Source: Euzebyaceae bacterium (GTDB taxonomy: Bacteria; Actinomycetota; Nitriliruptoria; Euzebyales; Egibacteraceae). From it: DNA of 43,347 bases. Shown one piece after another: positions 35,505 through 43,338 of this stretch. Below the pieces are notes generated by a model that had not been told where the DNA came from, did no database searches, and saw only the letters and a list, made by a program, of their open reading frames with translations. Where the stretch lies: positions 1-43,347 of the forward strand of contig JACCVM010000056.1 in the NCBI GenBank assembly GCA_013698135.1, read 5' to 3'. The position numbers were made by a program, and so were the translations under genes. The first letter of the stretch is position 1. The number at the start of each line of letters is the position of its first letter.

Positions 35505-35987
35505 GTGGAGCAGACGATCCCACGTTGCGTGAACCATCCCGACGCAGAGACGCGCCTGTCGTGCTCGAACTGCGGTGATCCGATCTGTGTGCGGTGCATG
35601 CGCCAGTCGGCGGTCGGTCAGAAGTGTCCGCGGTGCGCCCGCCAACCTCCAGGTGCGCGCGCCCTCGGCAAGCCGGTCCACTACGTCAAGGCCGTCGGCG
35701 GCGGGCTGGCGGTCGCCCTGGCAGGCGGAGTGGCACTGTGGTTCGCCCTGGCCGCGCTGCCCTTCGGCGGCATCATCCTGCCCGGCTTGCTGGGCTACGG
35801 TGTCGGCCGGACCGTCGCCTGGGGATCGGCGGGGCAGCGCCAGGCTCCGTTCCCCGCGATCGCGGTGACGCTGGCGGTGGTCGGGGCGCTGGTCGGCATC
35901 GGTGGTCCCTTGGCCCTGCGCGGCCCCTTCTCGCTGCTGGGGATCGCCGCCGCCGGGTATTTCGCCCACCGAGGGCTGCACAGCTGA
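35505..35987 (+). CDS. B-box-type zinc-finger membrane protein
   Basis: A 160-aa protein. The N-terminal 45 residues form a B-box-like zinc finger: 'CVNHPDAETRLSCSNCGDPICVRCMRQSAVGQKCPRC'. This is an arrangement seen in actinobacterial small integral membrane proteins and often in rhomboid-linked proteins. Three or four hydrophobic helices follow from about residue 62 ('VGGGLAVALAGGVALWFALAAL', 'GIILPGLLGYGVGRTVAW', 'FPAIAVTLAVVGALVGI'). It has no protease motif. Function is unknown. It appears leaderless and converges with the anti-sigma gene (20 bp). Confidence 0.85.
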   Translation: MEQTIPRCVNHPDAETRLSCSNCGDPICVRCMRQSAVGQKCPRCARQPPGARALGKPVHYVKAVGGGLAVALAGGVALWFALAALPFGGIILPGLLGYGVGRTVAWGSAGQRQAPFPAIAVTLAVVGALVGIGGPLALRGPFSLLGIAAAGYFAHRGLHS

Positions 35988-36007
35988 CTCTTTGGCGCGC
36001 TTGGGGC

Positions 36008-36958
36008 CTACAGGCGCAAACTCAACGCGGTCGAGCAGTCCCCGGCCCGCACAATCTCCACCTGGATGCGATCCAGCTCCCGCGCGCCGTCGCTGGCAGT
36101 GACGAGCACGTACGCCAGGGCCGGCTCACCCCGGTACACGACGGTCTCCACCCGGGCTGGAACCACCGGCGTCGCGCTGTCGCGCCGCAGCGCCGCCAGG
36201 CATTCGGCCGGCGCTAGCGCATCGCTCAGCGGCGACGATCGGCGCAGGAAGGCCGCGGCGCTGTCGGCCGCCGCGCGCGCTTGCGGCAGTGGTGCTGCCA
36301 GCAGGCGTTCGGCCTCGACCAACGCGCGATAGCGGGCCCGGACCGCCGCCTCGTCGGCCAGGACGACCTCGCGGTCCAACACCACCGGCCGGCCGGTCCG
36401 GCTGGGCGCGCCCTGCGCGGCGGGCTGGTCGCCAGCCTCGGTGGACTCACCTGTTACGGCGTCCTCAGCGGATCCCCCGCCCTGCCCGGCGACTCGGCCG
36501 GCCGCTTCCTCGCCGGCGCCTCCGGCGCTGGAACCGCCACCACCCACCATGAAGCCCAGCTCCTGCACGGCCAATCCCGAGACCAAGGCCACGGCAGCCA
36601 CGGCTGCCGCCACGGTGCCACCCAGCACCCAGCGACGCTGCCTTGCCGCTCGCCGCCCCCGGATCTGATCCAGGTCAGTGACAGGGGCGGCGGCCAGCGG
36701 CGCGCCGCCGTCACCACGTACCGGATCATCGCCGCGTTCGGCGAGCAGGCGCTGGGTCAGCCGCGCGTCGAAGCCCGACGGTGGGGTCGCGCGGTCGAGG
36801 TTCCCTAGCGCGACCAGCATCGCGGCCATCTGGTCCAGGCGTCCGGCGAGTTCGGGGTCGCCGGGAAGCCGGGCCTCCAATGCCGCCGCCTCGTCGTCGG
36901 GTAGGTCGTCGGCGAGGTAGGCGGACAGGACGTCGTCGGGCACGGCTCGCGAATTCAT
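36008..36958 (-). CDS. Membrane anti-sigma factor (SigM-type regulator)
   Basis: A 316-aa bitopic protein. The N-terminal 90 residues ('VPDDVLSAYLADDLPDDEAAALEARLPGDPELAGRLDQMAAML') resemble an anti-sigma domain without an obvious zinc motif. One membrane helix lies at about 111-131 ('WVLGGTVAAAVAAVALVSGLAV'). The external part has a Gly/Ser/Ala-rich linker and a charged domain that includes one Cys pair. It starts at an ATG overlapping the sigma gene's stop (ATGA), typical of a sigma/anti-sigma pair. It is positioned like Rv3912 next to sigM. The trigger is unknown. Confidence 0.82.
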   Translation of the reverse strand: MNSRAVPDDVLSAYLADDLPDDEAAALEARLPGDPELAGRLDQMAAMLVALGNLDRATPPSGFDARLTQRLLAERGDDPVRGDGGAPLAAAPVTDLDQIRGRRAARQRRWVLGGTVAAAVAAVALVSGLAVQELGFMVGGGGSSAGGAGEEAAGRVAGQGGGSAEDAVTGESTEAGDQPAAQGAPSRTGRPVVLDREVVLADEAAVRARYRALVEAERLLAAPLPQARAAADSAAAFLRRSSPLSDALAPAECLAALRRDSATPVVPARVETVVYRGEPALAYVLVTASDGARELDRIQVEIVRAGDCSTALSLRL

Positions 36959-37557
36959 GGCTGCACCGTTGGAGGTGCGATGGCGTCGGTTGGTTCCGCC
37001 GCGGGATCACCCTCGAGGTCTCGCAAATGGGTCAAGGCACCCGCGAGGCGGGCGTGACCGCGGTGGATGCGCGACTTGACCGTCCCCACCGCAACGCCAA
37101 GACGGTCGGCGATGTCGGCATAGGGCAGGCCTGTAACGTCGTGCAGGATCACGGCGTCGCGCTGTTCTGGCTCGAGGGACTGCAGGGCGGTCCGCAGCTC
37201 GAGGCGCAGCTCGCGGTTGGCCAAGACGTCGTCGGGATCGGCCAGGTCGGCCAGCTGCGCCACGTCGGTGCCGGCATTGCGGGGGCGCCGTGCTCGCTTG
37301 CGGGCAATGTCGTTGCAGGCGTTGGTGGCCACCCGGTACAGCCAGGTCGAGAACGCCGAGGCCCCGTTGAAGGTGGAAGCTCGGCGCAGCACCGCGACGA
37401 AGGTTTCCTGTGCGGCGTCCTCGGCGTCGGCGGCATTGCCGAAGTAGCGCAGGCAGATGCCGTAGACCCGCCTGGAGTGGCGACGCACCAGCTCGTCGAA
37501 GGCGCCGCCGTCACCATTGACAAAGGCCGCGACGAGCGCCTCGTCGCTGGCCGCCAC
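36955..37557 (-). CDS. sigM: ECF RNA polymerase sigma factor (SigM-like)
   Basis: A 200-aa ECF sigma factor. Region 2 covers about residues 8-75: 'FDELVRRHSRRVYGICLRYFGNAADAEDAAQETFVAVLRRASTFNG' then 'AFSTWLYRVATNACNDIARKR'. Region 4 covers about 115-175: 'ALQSLEPEQRDAVILHDVTGLPYADIADRLGVAVGTVKSRIHRGHARL'. It directs envelope or stress promoters. The GTG start is 2 nt after the kinase stop, so the kinase gene and sigma/anti-sigma pair are one operon. I did not find an autoregulatory promoter. The name is by synteny. Confidence 0.93.
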   Translation of the reverse strand: MAASDEALVAAFVNGDGGAFDELVRRHSRRVYGICLRYFGNAADAEDAAQETFVAVLRRASTFNGASAFSTWLYRVATNACNDIARKRARRPRNAGTDVAQLADLADPDDVLANRELRLELRTALQSLEPEQRDAVILHDVTGLPYADIADRLGVAVGTVKSRIHRGHARLAGALTHLRDLEGDPAAEPTDAIAPPTVQP

Positions 37558-37559
37558 CG

Positions 37560-39281
37560 CTACCCCGGTGAACCCAAAACGGCAACGTCCGAAAGCGCGG
37601 CCCGGTACCCTCCGGTCTGCTGCGGCAGCGGCGCGCTGATCAGCACCAGGACGTAGCGGCCCTCGACGGGCTCGTCGCCCGTCACCCTGCTGCGGGCACC
37701 CGCGCCGGACACCGAGCTCAGTTTGGCGCCGTGGAAAGGCAGGGAGATCGGCTCGGCGGCGACGCGGACCTCATAGTTCAAGCCTGCGCTCTCGGCGACC
37801 ATTCGGACGCCGGTCACCGCCTGTGGCTGTCCAAGGTCGAGCACGAAACCGACGCCCTGCTTGGTCAGACCACCGAAGTCGGCGCTGTTATAGGTCTCGG
37901 TCTGCCAGGTCGTCGCCCGGTCGTCGTCGAGTAACGCCGGCAACTGCTCGTCGTTCTCGGTGCCGTCGCCCTGCGGATCGAACGCGGTGACGGCGGTGAT
38001 CGCATACGGCCGTCCGGCGGGTTGGTCGGCGGGGATCCCGCCCGCGCCGGCGCCGGGATCACTACCGTCGGAGGCGGGCGTCACACCGTTGCCGTTGAGG
38101 AGCGCGAAGCCGATCAGCGTGCCGGCCACCAGCACCAGCAGCGCCGCGGGCAACAGCCAGCGAACGGTCTGCGGCGGCGGGCTGCTGCCGGCCGGCGAGG
38201 GGGTGGATGCGGGTGCGGGCGCACGGCTGCGCTGTGGTCGAGCGGTGGGCAACGGCGACACGGGAGCATCGCTGAGCGCACCGGAAAGGACGGAGTCCGG
38301 GGCCGGTCGCCGCAGTGACACGGTCCGGTCACGGTGCCCGTTGCCAGCGGCGCTGGCGGCCAGGGCCGCGGTCGAGGCGGTGTCGGCATTGGCGAATGCG
38401 GCCAGCGCGTCGGCCAGATCGCCCGTCGTCGGATAACGGTCGCCGGGCGCGAGCGACATCGCGCGCATGACAATGGCGTCCAGGCCGCGCGGCAGGTCGG
38501 GGCAGGCGCGGCGCAGCGGCAGGGGCTGGGTGTCCAGGCGCTGCGCCGCCGTCGCGACGGCCGATTCGGCCTTGAACGGCTGGCGTCCGGTCAGTGCCTC
38601 GTACAACATGCAGCCGAGCCCGTACTGGTCGGCACGGCCGTCGATCGGCGCATCGCCGGTGATCTGCTCGGGCGCGACGTAGGCGGCTGTGCCCAGTACC
38701 GTGCCGGTCTTGGTCAGATCACCTTCGTTCTCGTCGGCCTTGGCGATGCCGAAGTCGGCGACCTTCACTGACCCGTCGTCACCGATCAGGATGTTGGCTG
38801 GCTTGACGTCGCGGTGCACGAGGCCGCGCCGGTGGGCGTAGTCAAGGGCTCTGGCCACCTTCTCGCCGATGGACGCCGCCCGGGCGGAATCCAGCCGGCC
38901 GTGCTCGGCGATCACGTCTCTGAGGGTGGAGCCGTCGACGAACTCCATGACCAGGTAGACCTGGTCACCGTCGCTGCCTGTGTCATACAGGCCGACGACA
39001 TGCGGGTGGGTCAGCTTGGCGGCGGAGATCGCCTCGCGGCGGAAGCGCTCGCGGAAGCCGTCGTCGGCGGCCAAGTGGTCGTGCAGCACCTTGACGGCCA
39101 CCGTGCGATCCAGGATCTGGTCGTGCGCCTTCCAGACAACGGCCATGCCCCCGCCGGCGATGCGCTCGGCGAGCAGGTAGCGACCGCCAAGGGCAACATC
39201 CAGGGCGTGCCGAACCGTCGCCCCCGCCACACGGCGGCTGCCGCCCCCCAGGGTCCCGGTCTGGTCGGCGGGCTCGGTCAT
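37560..39281 (-). CDS. Transmembrane Ser/Thr protein kinase with extracellular discoidin-like domain
   Basis: A 573-aa kinase. The kinase domain spans about 34-300 and looks active: glycine loop 'AGGGMAVVW', Lys64, 'HRDVKPAN' (D158), 'DFG' (176-178) and 'GTAAYVAPEQ'. A membrane helix lies at 375-396. Residues about 408-573 resemble the F5/8C (discoidin) fold: 'RATTWQTETYNSADFGGLTKQGVGFVLDLGQPQAVTGVRM' and 'GRYVLVLISAPL'. In Mycobacterium this place holds MviN (Rv3910), a MurJ fused to a pseudokinase and a similar ectodomain. Here the MurJ part is absent. The ATG at 39281 follows AAGGGCGGG; a TACACT box is 48 nt up. Confidence 0.9.
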   Translation of the reverse strand: MTEPADQTGTLGGGSRRVAGATVRHALDVALGGRYLLAERIAGGGMAVVWKAHDQILDRTVAVKVLHDHLAADDGFRERFRREAISAAKLTHPHVVGLYDTGSDGDQVYLVMEFVDGSTLRDVIAEHGRLDSARAASIGEKVARALDYAHRRGLVHRDVKPANILIGDDGSVKVADFGIAKADENEGDLTKTGTVLGTAAYVAPEQITGDAPIDGRADQYGLGCMLYEALTGRQPFKAESAVATAAQRLDTQPLPLRRACPDLPRGLDAIVMRAMSLAPGDRYPTTGDLADALAAFANADTASTAALAASAAGNGHRDRTVSLRRPAPDSVLSGALSDAPVSPLPTARPQRSRAPAPASTPSPAGSSPPPQTVRWLLPAALLVLVAGTLIGFALLNGNGVTPASDGSDPGAGAGGIPADQPAGRPYAITAVTAFDPQGDGTENDEQLPALLDDDRATTWQTETYNSADFGGLTKQGVGFVLDLGQPQAVTGVRMVAESAGLNYEVRVAAEPISLPFHGAKLSSVSGAGARSRVTGDEPVEGRYVLVLISAPLPQQTGGYRAALSDVAVLGSPG

Positions 39282-39405
39282 CGCAACCCGCCCTTCTGGT
39301 CGCCGATCTGTTCGCACAGGCCTACGGCGAGTGTAGTGCAGCGCGGTGTCGTCGTTGTCGTGCTGGTCCGGCGCTTGCGGGGCCAGGGGGGAGAGGGCCA
39401 TGGCG

Positions 39406-39786
39406 CTACCGCTGCAACGGCAGGTGGTGGGTGGCGACCGAGGTGACCAGGTGCCGCAGCGGTCCGACCTCGTCGAGCAGCCGCACGGAGGCTTGCCGGT
39501 GCAGGGTCACGCCGAGCCCGCTGTCGTCCACGACGACCTCTTCGACCACGGCGCCTGCCAGCGTCTGAGCCTGCAAGGTGATGCTCCTTTTCATGGCGGC
39601 CCGTGACCGCGTCTGCTGCCAGACGGCACGGCCCTGGGAGGCGGCGTCCGCGGCGGTTTCGTCGAGTTGGATGGCATTGACCACCAGCGCACCGGTGTCG
39701 AGCAGCGCGACGCCGATCACCGCCAGGACGGTGGCGGTCGCCAGCCATCTGGCCAGCGCACCGACGGCCCTGCTGTCGTGCCGCAC
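39406..39786 (-). CDS. Small single-pass secreted or membrane protein, 126 aa
   Basis: A 126-aa protein with an N-terminal hydrophobic helix ('ATVLAVIGVALLDTGALVVNAIQLDETAADAASQGR'). The helix plus 'DETAADAASQGRA' resembles TadE-like or pseudopilin-like small proteins, with an amphipathic extension and a beta-rich C-terminus ('VEEVVVDDSGLGVTLHRQASVRLLD'). A PilT gene lies 700 bp away on the other strand, but a functional link is speculative. The GTG start has no obvious ribosome site. Family unassigned. Confidence 0.55.
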   Translation of the reverse strand: MRHDSRAVGALARWLATATVLAVIGVALLDTGALVVNAIQLDETAADAASQGRAVWQQTRSRAAMKRSITLQAQTLAGAVVEEVVVDDSGLGVTLHRQASVRLLDEVGPLRHLVTSVATHHLPLQR

Positions 39787-39848
39787 GCCGTCCTCCTGTC
39801 GATGGTGCTCGCGCAGGGTCGGCGGATCGGCGAACGAGGCGGCGAGCC

Positions 39849-40346
39849 CTACGTAGCCGCGGGCGGTCGCGTCTGCGATGAGCGGCCGGCGGGGTCTACA
39901 CCTACTGCATCGGCAGCGGGTTCGGCGGCCTTGACCAGTCGGCGTTCATTGGCGTGGGTCAGGCGCAGGCAGGCCTCGTCCAGCGGCAGCCACGCCACCT
40001 CTTCGGCCTCGTCGTCATGCAGGTGAGTGTCCCCGCCCTTGAACGCCAACAGGAAGTAGTGCACGTACTTGTGGTAGCGGACCGCGTCGGGTTTCCACAC
40101 GAACCAGTAGTCGACGACGCCCAGCTTGGCGACGATTGCCGAGTCCAGCCCGGTCTCCTCGCGGACCTCCCGCACGGCCGCGGCCTCAAGATCCTCGCCG
40201 GCTTCCAACCCGCCCTTTGGCAGCGTCCACTGCAGCTGACCCGCGGTATTCCGCCGTGAGATCAGCACGACCCAGCGACCGTCGTGGCGATCTTGGAACA
40301 CCAAGCCGCCGGACGAGACGGCCTGCCGGGTTGGGTAGCGGGCCAT
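39849..40346 (-). CDS. Nudix hydrolase (MutT-like)
   Basis: A 165-aa Nudix enzyme with an intact Nudix box 'GGLEAGEDLEAAAVREVREETGL' (GX5EX7REUXEEXGU). The N-terminal 'AVSSGGLVF' and 'LQWTLPKGGLEAGEDL' suggest the MutT4/ADP-ribose-type group. Mycobacterium has mutT4 (Rv3908) in this same pcnA-sigM interval. A TAGGAT -10 lies 6 nt before the ATG with no ribosome site, so it is probably leaderless. Substrate unknown. Confidence 0.9.
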   Translation of the reverse strand: MARYPTRQAVSSGGLVFQDRHDGRWVVLISRRNTAGQLQWTLPKGGLEAGEDLEAAAVREVREETGLDSAIVAKLGVVDYWFVWKPDAVRYHKYVHYFLLAFKGGDTHLHDDEAEEVAWLPLDEACLRLTHANERRLVKAAEPAADAVGVDPAGRSSQTRPPAAT

Positions 40347-40352
40347 GGCCGC

Positions 40353-40358
40353 ATCCTA
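40353..40358 (-). promoter_or_regulatory. -10 box of likely leaderless nudix promoter
   Basis: TAGGAT on the minus strand ends 6 nt before the nudix ATG (40346) with no Shine-Dalgarno sequence in the gap, so the mRNA probably starts with the AUG. Confidence 0.55.
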
Positions 40359-40484
40359 GGTGGAGTTCTCAACCGCGCTCGCTGGCCGGTGCCGCCGGCT
40401 TCCTTGGCACCCGAGCGCGACGCACGATCAAGGCGGGGCGCGCGGAAGCCGACAACGACAGCGGACACCGACCAGAGGAAACCC

Positions 40485-41558
40485 GTGCGATTCGACGACT
40501 ACCTGCGCCTGCTGGCCGACAAGGGCGGCTCCGACCTGCACCTGAAGGCGCCTGGCCCCGCCTACCTGCGCATCGACGGGGAGCTGTCGGAGGTCGGAGA
40601 CCTGCCGTTGCTGCGTCCGGAGGACACCGAGGGCTTCGCGGCCACCATCATGTCCGCGGAGACGTTCCAGCGCTTCTCCGACGGCGTTGAGGCCGACCTG
40701 GCCTACTCGCTGCCCGGGGTGGGGCGGTTCCGGGTGGCGGCGTTTCGGCAGCGGGGCACGGTCGGATTGGTGCTACGCCGTGTCCTGCCCAGCACGCAGA
40801 GCTTCAACGACCTGAACATGCCACCGGCTGTTCGCAAGCTGGCCGAGGAGCACCGTGGGCTGGTACTGGTCACCGGCCCCACCGGGTCGGGAAAGACGAC
40901 CACGTCGGCCGCGATGATCGGCCACATCAATGCCACGCGGCGCTGCCACATCGTCACCGTCGAGGATCCGATCGAGATCCTGCACGCCGACCAGCTGGCG
41001 ATCATCGACCAGCGCGAGGTCGGTGTGGACACCGCCGACTTCACCACGGCGCTGCGGTCGGTGGCCCGCCAGGACCCCGACGTGATCTTCATCGGCGAGA
41101 TGCGCGACACCGAGACCGTCGGCGCGGCGCTGCAGGCGGCGGAGACGGGCCACCTGGTGCTGTCGACCCTGCATACCACCAACGCCACCGAGACGATCAA
41201 CCGCATCATCGACCTGTTCCCGCCTCACCAGCAGCACCAGGCCCGCCTGTCGATGGCCAATTCACTGAAGGGCATCGTCTGCCAGCGGCTGCTGCCGCGG
41301 CCCGACGGCGGCCGTGTCGCCGCCATCGAGTGCCTGGTGATGACGACGCGCATCCACGAGCTGATCGTCGATCCGTCGCGCACCAGCGAGATCGAAGACG
41401 CGATCGTCGACGGCGCCTACTACGGGATGCAGACCTTCGACCAGCACCTGCTGGCGCTGTACCAGGAGGGCCGCGTCACCCTGCGCGACGCCATGTCGGC
41501 CGCAACCAGTCCTCACGACTTCCGCATCGCCGTCCGCGCAGCCGGCCTGGAGGGCTGA
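40485..41558 (+). CDS. pilT: PilT-family type IV pilus retraction ATPase
   Basis: A 357-aa hexameric ATPase of the PilT/secretion superfamily. It has Walker A 'GPTGSGKTTT', the Asp box region 'HIVTVEDPIEILH', Walker B-type 'DPDVIFIGEMRDTET', the His box 'GHLVLSTLHTTNATETINRIIDLFP', and the PilT N-terminal 'GGSDLHLKAPGPAYLRIDGEL'. The track begins at 40284; I use the GTG at 40485 after AGAGGA. No pilin, PilB or PilM-Q genes are in the window, so it is an orphan here. It could retract a pilus encoded elsewhere. It is divergent from the nudix gene and 49 bp before the nucleotidyltransferase. Confidence 0.92.
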   Translation: MRFDDYLRLLADKGGSDLHLKAPGPAYLRIDGELSEVGDLPLLRPEDTEGFAATIMSAETFQRFSDGVEADLAYSLPGVGRFRVAAFRQRGTVGLVLRRVLPSTQSFNDLNMPPAVRKLAEEHRGLVLVTGPTGSGKTTTSAAMIGHINATRRCHIVTVEDPIEILHADQLAIIDQREVGVDTADFTTALRSVARQDPDVIFIGEMRDTETVGAALQAAETGHLVLSTLHTTNATETINRIIDLFPPHQQHQARLSMANSLKGIVCQRLLPRPDGGRVAAIECLVMTTRIHELIVDPSRTSEIEDAIVDGAYYGMQTFDQHLLALYQEGRVTLRDAMSAATSPHDFRIAVRAAGLEG

Positions 41559-41592
41559 CCCGCCAGGCGGGAGGTGGCATCACCCGGCCTCG

Positions 41593-41598
41593 TAGCAT
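41593..41598 (+). promoter_or_regulatory. -10 box of likely near-leaderless pcnA promoter
   Basis: TAGCAT ends 9 nt before the ATG at 41608 and no ribosome site follows, similar in geometry to the cwlM promoter. Confidence 0.4.
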
Positions 41599-41607
41599 GA
41601 GGCCGCC

Positions 41608-43026
41608 ATGTCCGACCTCACCCCAGCCCAGCAGCGCCAGCTCGGCCGTCTCGTCGCCCGCTATCCGGTGGCCGACGAGCTGGGTCGCCGCTTCACCGCG
41701 GCTGGCCACGAGCTGTACCTGGTCGGTGGCACCGTCCGCGACGCGTTCCTCGAGCGCGCCCAGGACGATTTGGACTTCGCCACCTCGGCGCCGCCGTCGG
41801 AGACCAAGCGGCTGGTGGCGGGGTGGGCAGACGCCGTGTGGCTGGCGGGCGAGCGTTTCGGCACCATCAGCGCCGCGCGAAACGGCTGGAAGCTGGAGAT
41901 CACCACCTTCCGGGCTGACCGGTACTCGCCCGGCTCGCGCCATCCCGACGTGCGCTTCGCGGGCGACATCACGGCTGACCTGTCGCGGCGTGACTTCACC
42001 TGCAACGCGATGGCGGTGCGCCTTTCCGACCATCGCTTCGTCGACCCGTTCGGAGGGCTGGCCGACCTGCGGTCGCGTGTGCTGCGCACGCCCGCCGCCC
42101 CCGAGGACAGCTTCGCCGACGATCCGTTGCGGCTGGTGCGCATGGCCCGTTTCGCCGCGGTCCTCGATGCCGAGCCCGATGAGGCCGCCCGCAAGGCGGC
42201 GACCGCGATGGCCGCCCACCTCGACGAGATCAGCCGGGAACGCATCCGCGCTGAGCTGGACAAGCTGATCTGCGCACCGCACCAGGCGCGCGGCATGGAC
42301 CTGCTGTGCGACACCGGGCTGGCTGACCGTTTCCTGCCGGAGGTCCCCGCCCTGCGCATGCAGCACGACCCCCTCCACCACCACAAGGACGTCTACACCC
42401 ACACCCTGGCGGTGGTCGACGGCTGCCCGGCCGACGACTTGGTCCTGCGGCTGGCGGCGCTGCTGCACGACATCGGCAAGCCCGCGACCCGCGAGTTCCA
42501 CTCGGACCGGAAGGTCACCTTCCACCATCACGAGGTGGTGGGCCAGCGCATGGCCGACAAGCGGTTGCGTGCGCTGCGCTACCCCAACGACGTCATCGCC
42601 GACGTCGGCGAGCTGATCTATCTGCACCTGCGCTTCCACGGGTACGCCGACGACGCCTGGACCGACGCCGCGGTGCGCCGCTACGTGCGCGACGCGGGCC
42701 GCTCCGAGCAGCTGCGCCGGCTCAACCGCCTAACCCGTGCCGATGTCACGACGCGCAACCGCGCCAAGGCCCGGCGCCTGCAGCGTGGGATGGACGACCT
42801 GGAGGCCCGCATCGCCCGGCTTGAGGCCGAGGAGGAGATCGCCAGGATCCGCCCGCAGCTGGACGGCCGACAGATCATGCGCCACCTCGGCCTGCCACCG
42901 GGTCCAGACATCGGCAAGGCCCGCCAGATGCTGCTGGAGGCGCGGCTGGACCAAGGACCCATGACCGACGAGCAGGCCTACGCGCTGCTCGACGCATGGG
43001 CGCAGGAGCAGAACTCAAACGGATGA
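41608..43026 (+). CDS. pcnA: CCA tRNA nucleotidyltransferase / PcnA-type with HD domain
   Basis: A 472-aa class II nucleotidyltransferase. The catalytic head has 'LVGGTVRDAFLERAQDDLDFATSA' (Gly-rich loop plus D-x-D), then 'SRRDFTCNAMAV' and 'FADDPLRLVRMARFAA' for nucleotide recognition, and an HD phosphohydrolase domain 'LAALLHDIGKPATREF'. It repairs the 3' CCA of tRNAs. In actinobacteria this gene is often annotated pcnA, but poly(A) versus CCA addition is not settled from sequence. Helical RNA-binding segments finish the protein. It corresponds to Rv3907. Confidence 0.93.
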   Translation: MSDLTPAQQRQLGRLVARYPVADELGRRFTAAGHELYLVGGTVRDAFLERAQDDLDFATSAPPSETKRLVAGWADAVWLAGERFGTISAARNGWKLEITTFRADRYSPGSRHPDVRFAGDITADLSRRDFTCNAMAVRLSDHRFVDPFGGLADLRSRVLRTPAAPEDSFADDPLRLVRMARFAAVLDAEPDEAARKAATAMAAHLDEISRERIRAELDKLICAPHQARGMDLLCDTGLADRFLPEVPALRMQHDPLHHHKDVYTHTLAVVDGCPADDLVLRLAALLHDIGKPATREFHSDRKVTFHHHEVVGQRMADKRLRALRYPNDVIADVGELIYLHLRFHGYADDAWTDAAVRRYVRDAGRSEQLRRLNRLTRADVTTRNRAKARRLQRGMDDLEARIARLEAEEEIARIRPQLDGRQIMRHLGLPPGPDIGKARQMLLEARLDQGPMTDEQAYALLDAWAQEQNSNG

Positions 43027-43055
43027 CTGGCGCCCCGCCGCCCAAGTGCATACGA

Positions 43056-43074
43056 TAAAGGCAACCTTACTTAA
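43056..43074. promoter_or_regulatory. Candidate iron box (IdeR/DtxR-like) upstream of bfd
   Basis: TAAAGGCAACCTTACTTAA lies 21 bp before the ferredoxin start. Its reverse complement matches the IdeR/DtxR consensus TWAGGTWAGSCTWACCTWA at 14 of 19 positions. It directly follows a TACGAT -10-like box (43051-43056), so a bound repressor would cover the transcription start. Iron-dependent control is inferred. Confidence 0.5.
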
Positions 43075-43095
43075 CGGAGCTCCGCGGGGTCCGAC

Positions 43096-43311
43096 TTGCT
43101 GGTCTGCCACTGCCAAGCCGTGCACGAGTCGGCCGTGCGCGAGGTCATCGACGCGGGCGCTCGCGACGAGTTCGACGTGGCGCAGGCTTGCGGTGCGGGC
43201 AGCGTGTGCGGTGGTTGCGTCCCCACGATCAGTCGCCTGCTGGGTGAGTGCCGCGGCTGTCCGTTGCAGCAGGGGTTAGTGGAGGGACACGCCCTGTCGA
43301 CCGTACGCTGA
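43096..43311 (+). CDS. bfd: Bacterioferritin-associated [2Fe-2S] ferredoxin
   Basis: A 71-aa protein with the BFD-like [2Fe-2S] pattern: 'VCHCQAV' (CxC) near the start and 'CGAGSVCGGCVPTI' with paired Cys later. Four-Cys Bfd-type ferredoxins help reduce and release iron from bacterioferritin. The start is a TTG at 43096 (track), with 'MLVCHCQAVHESAVREVIDAG' fitting the family. A bacterioferritin gene appears to begin 27 nt after its stop (next entry), and a candidate iron box lies upstream. Confidence 0.9.
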   Translation: MLVCHCQAVHESAVREVIDAGARDEFDVAQACGAGSVCGGCVPTISRLLGECRGCPLQQGLVEGHALSTVR

Positions 43312-43338
43312 CCGCTCACCGTCGAAAAGGACCCAGTC

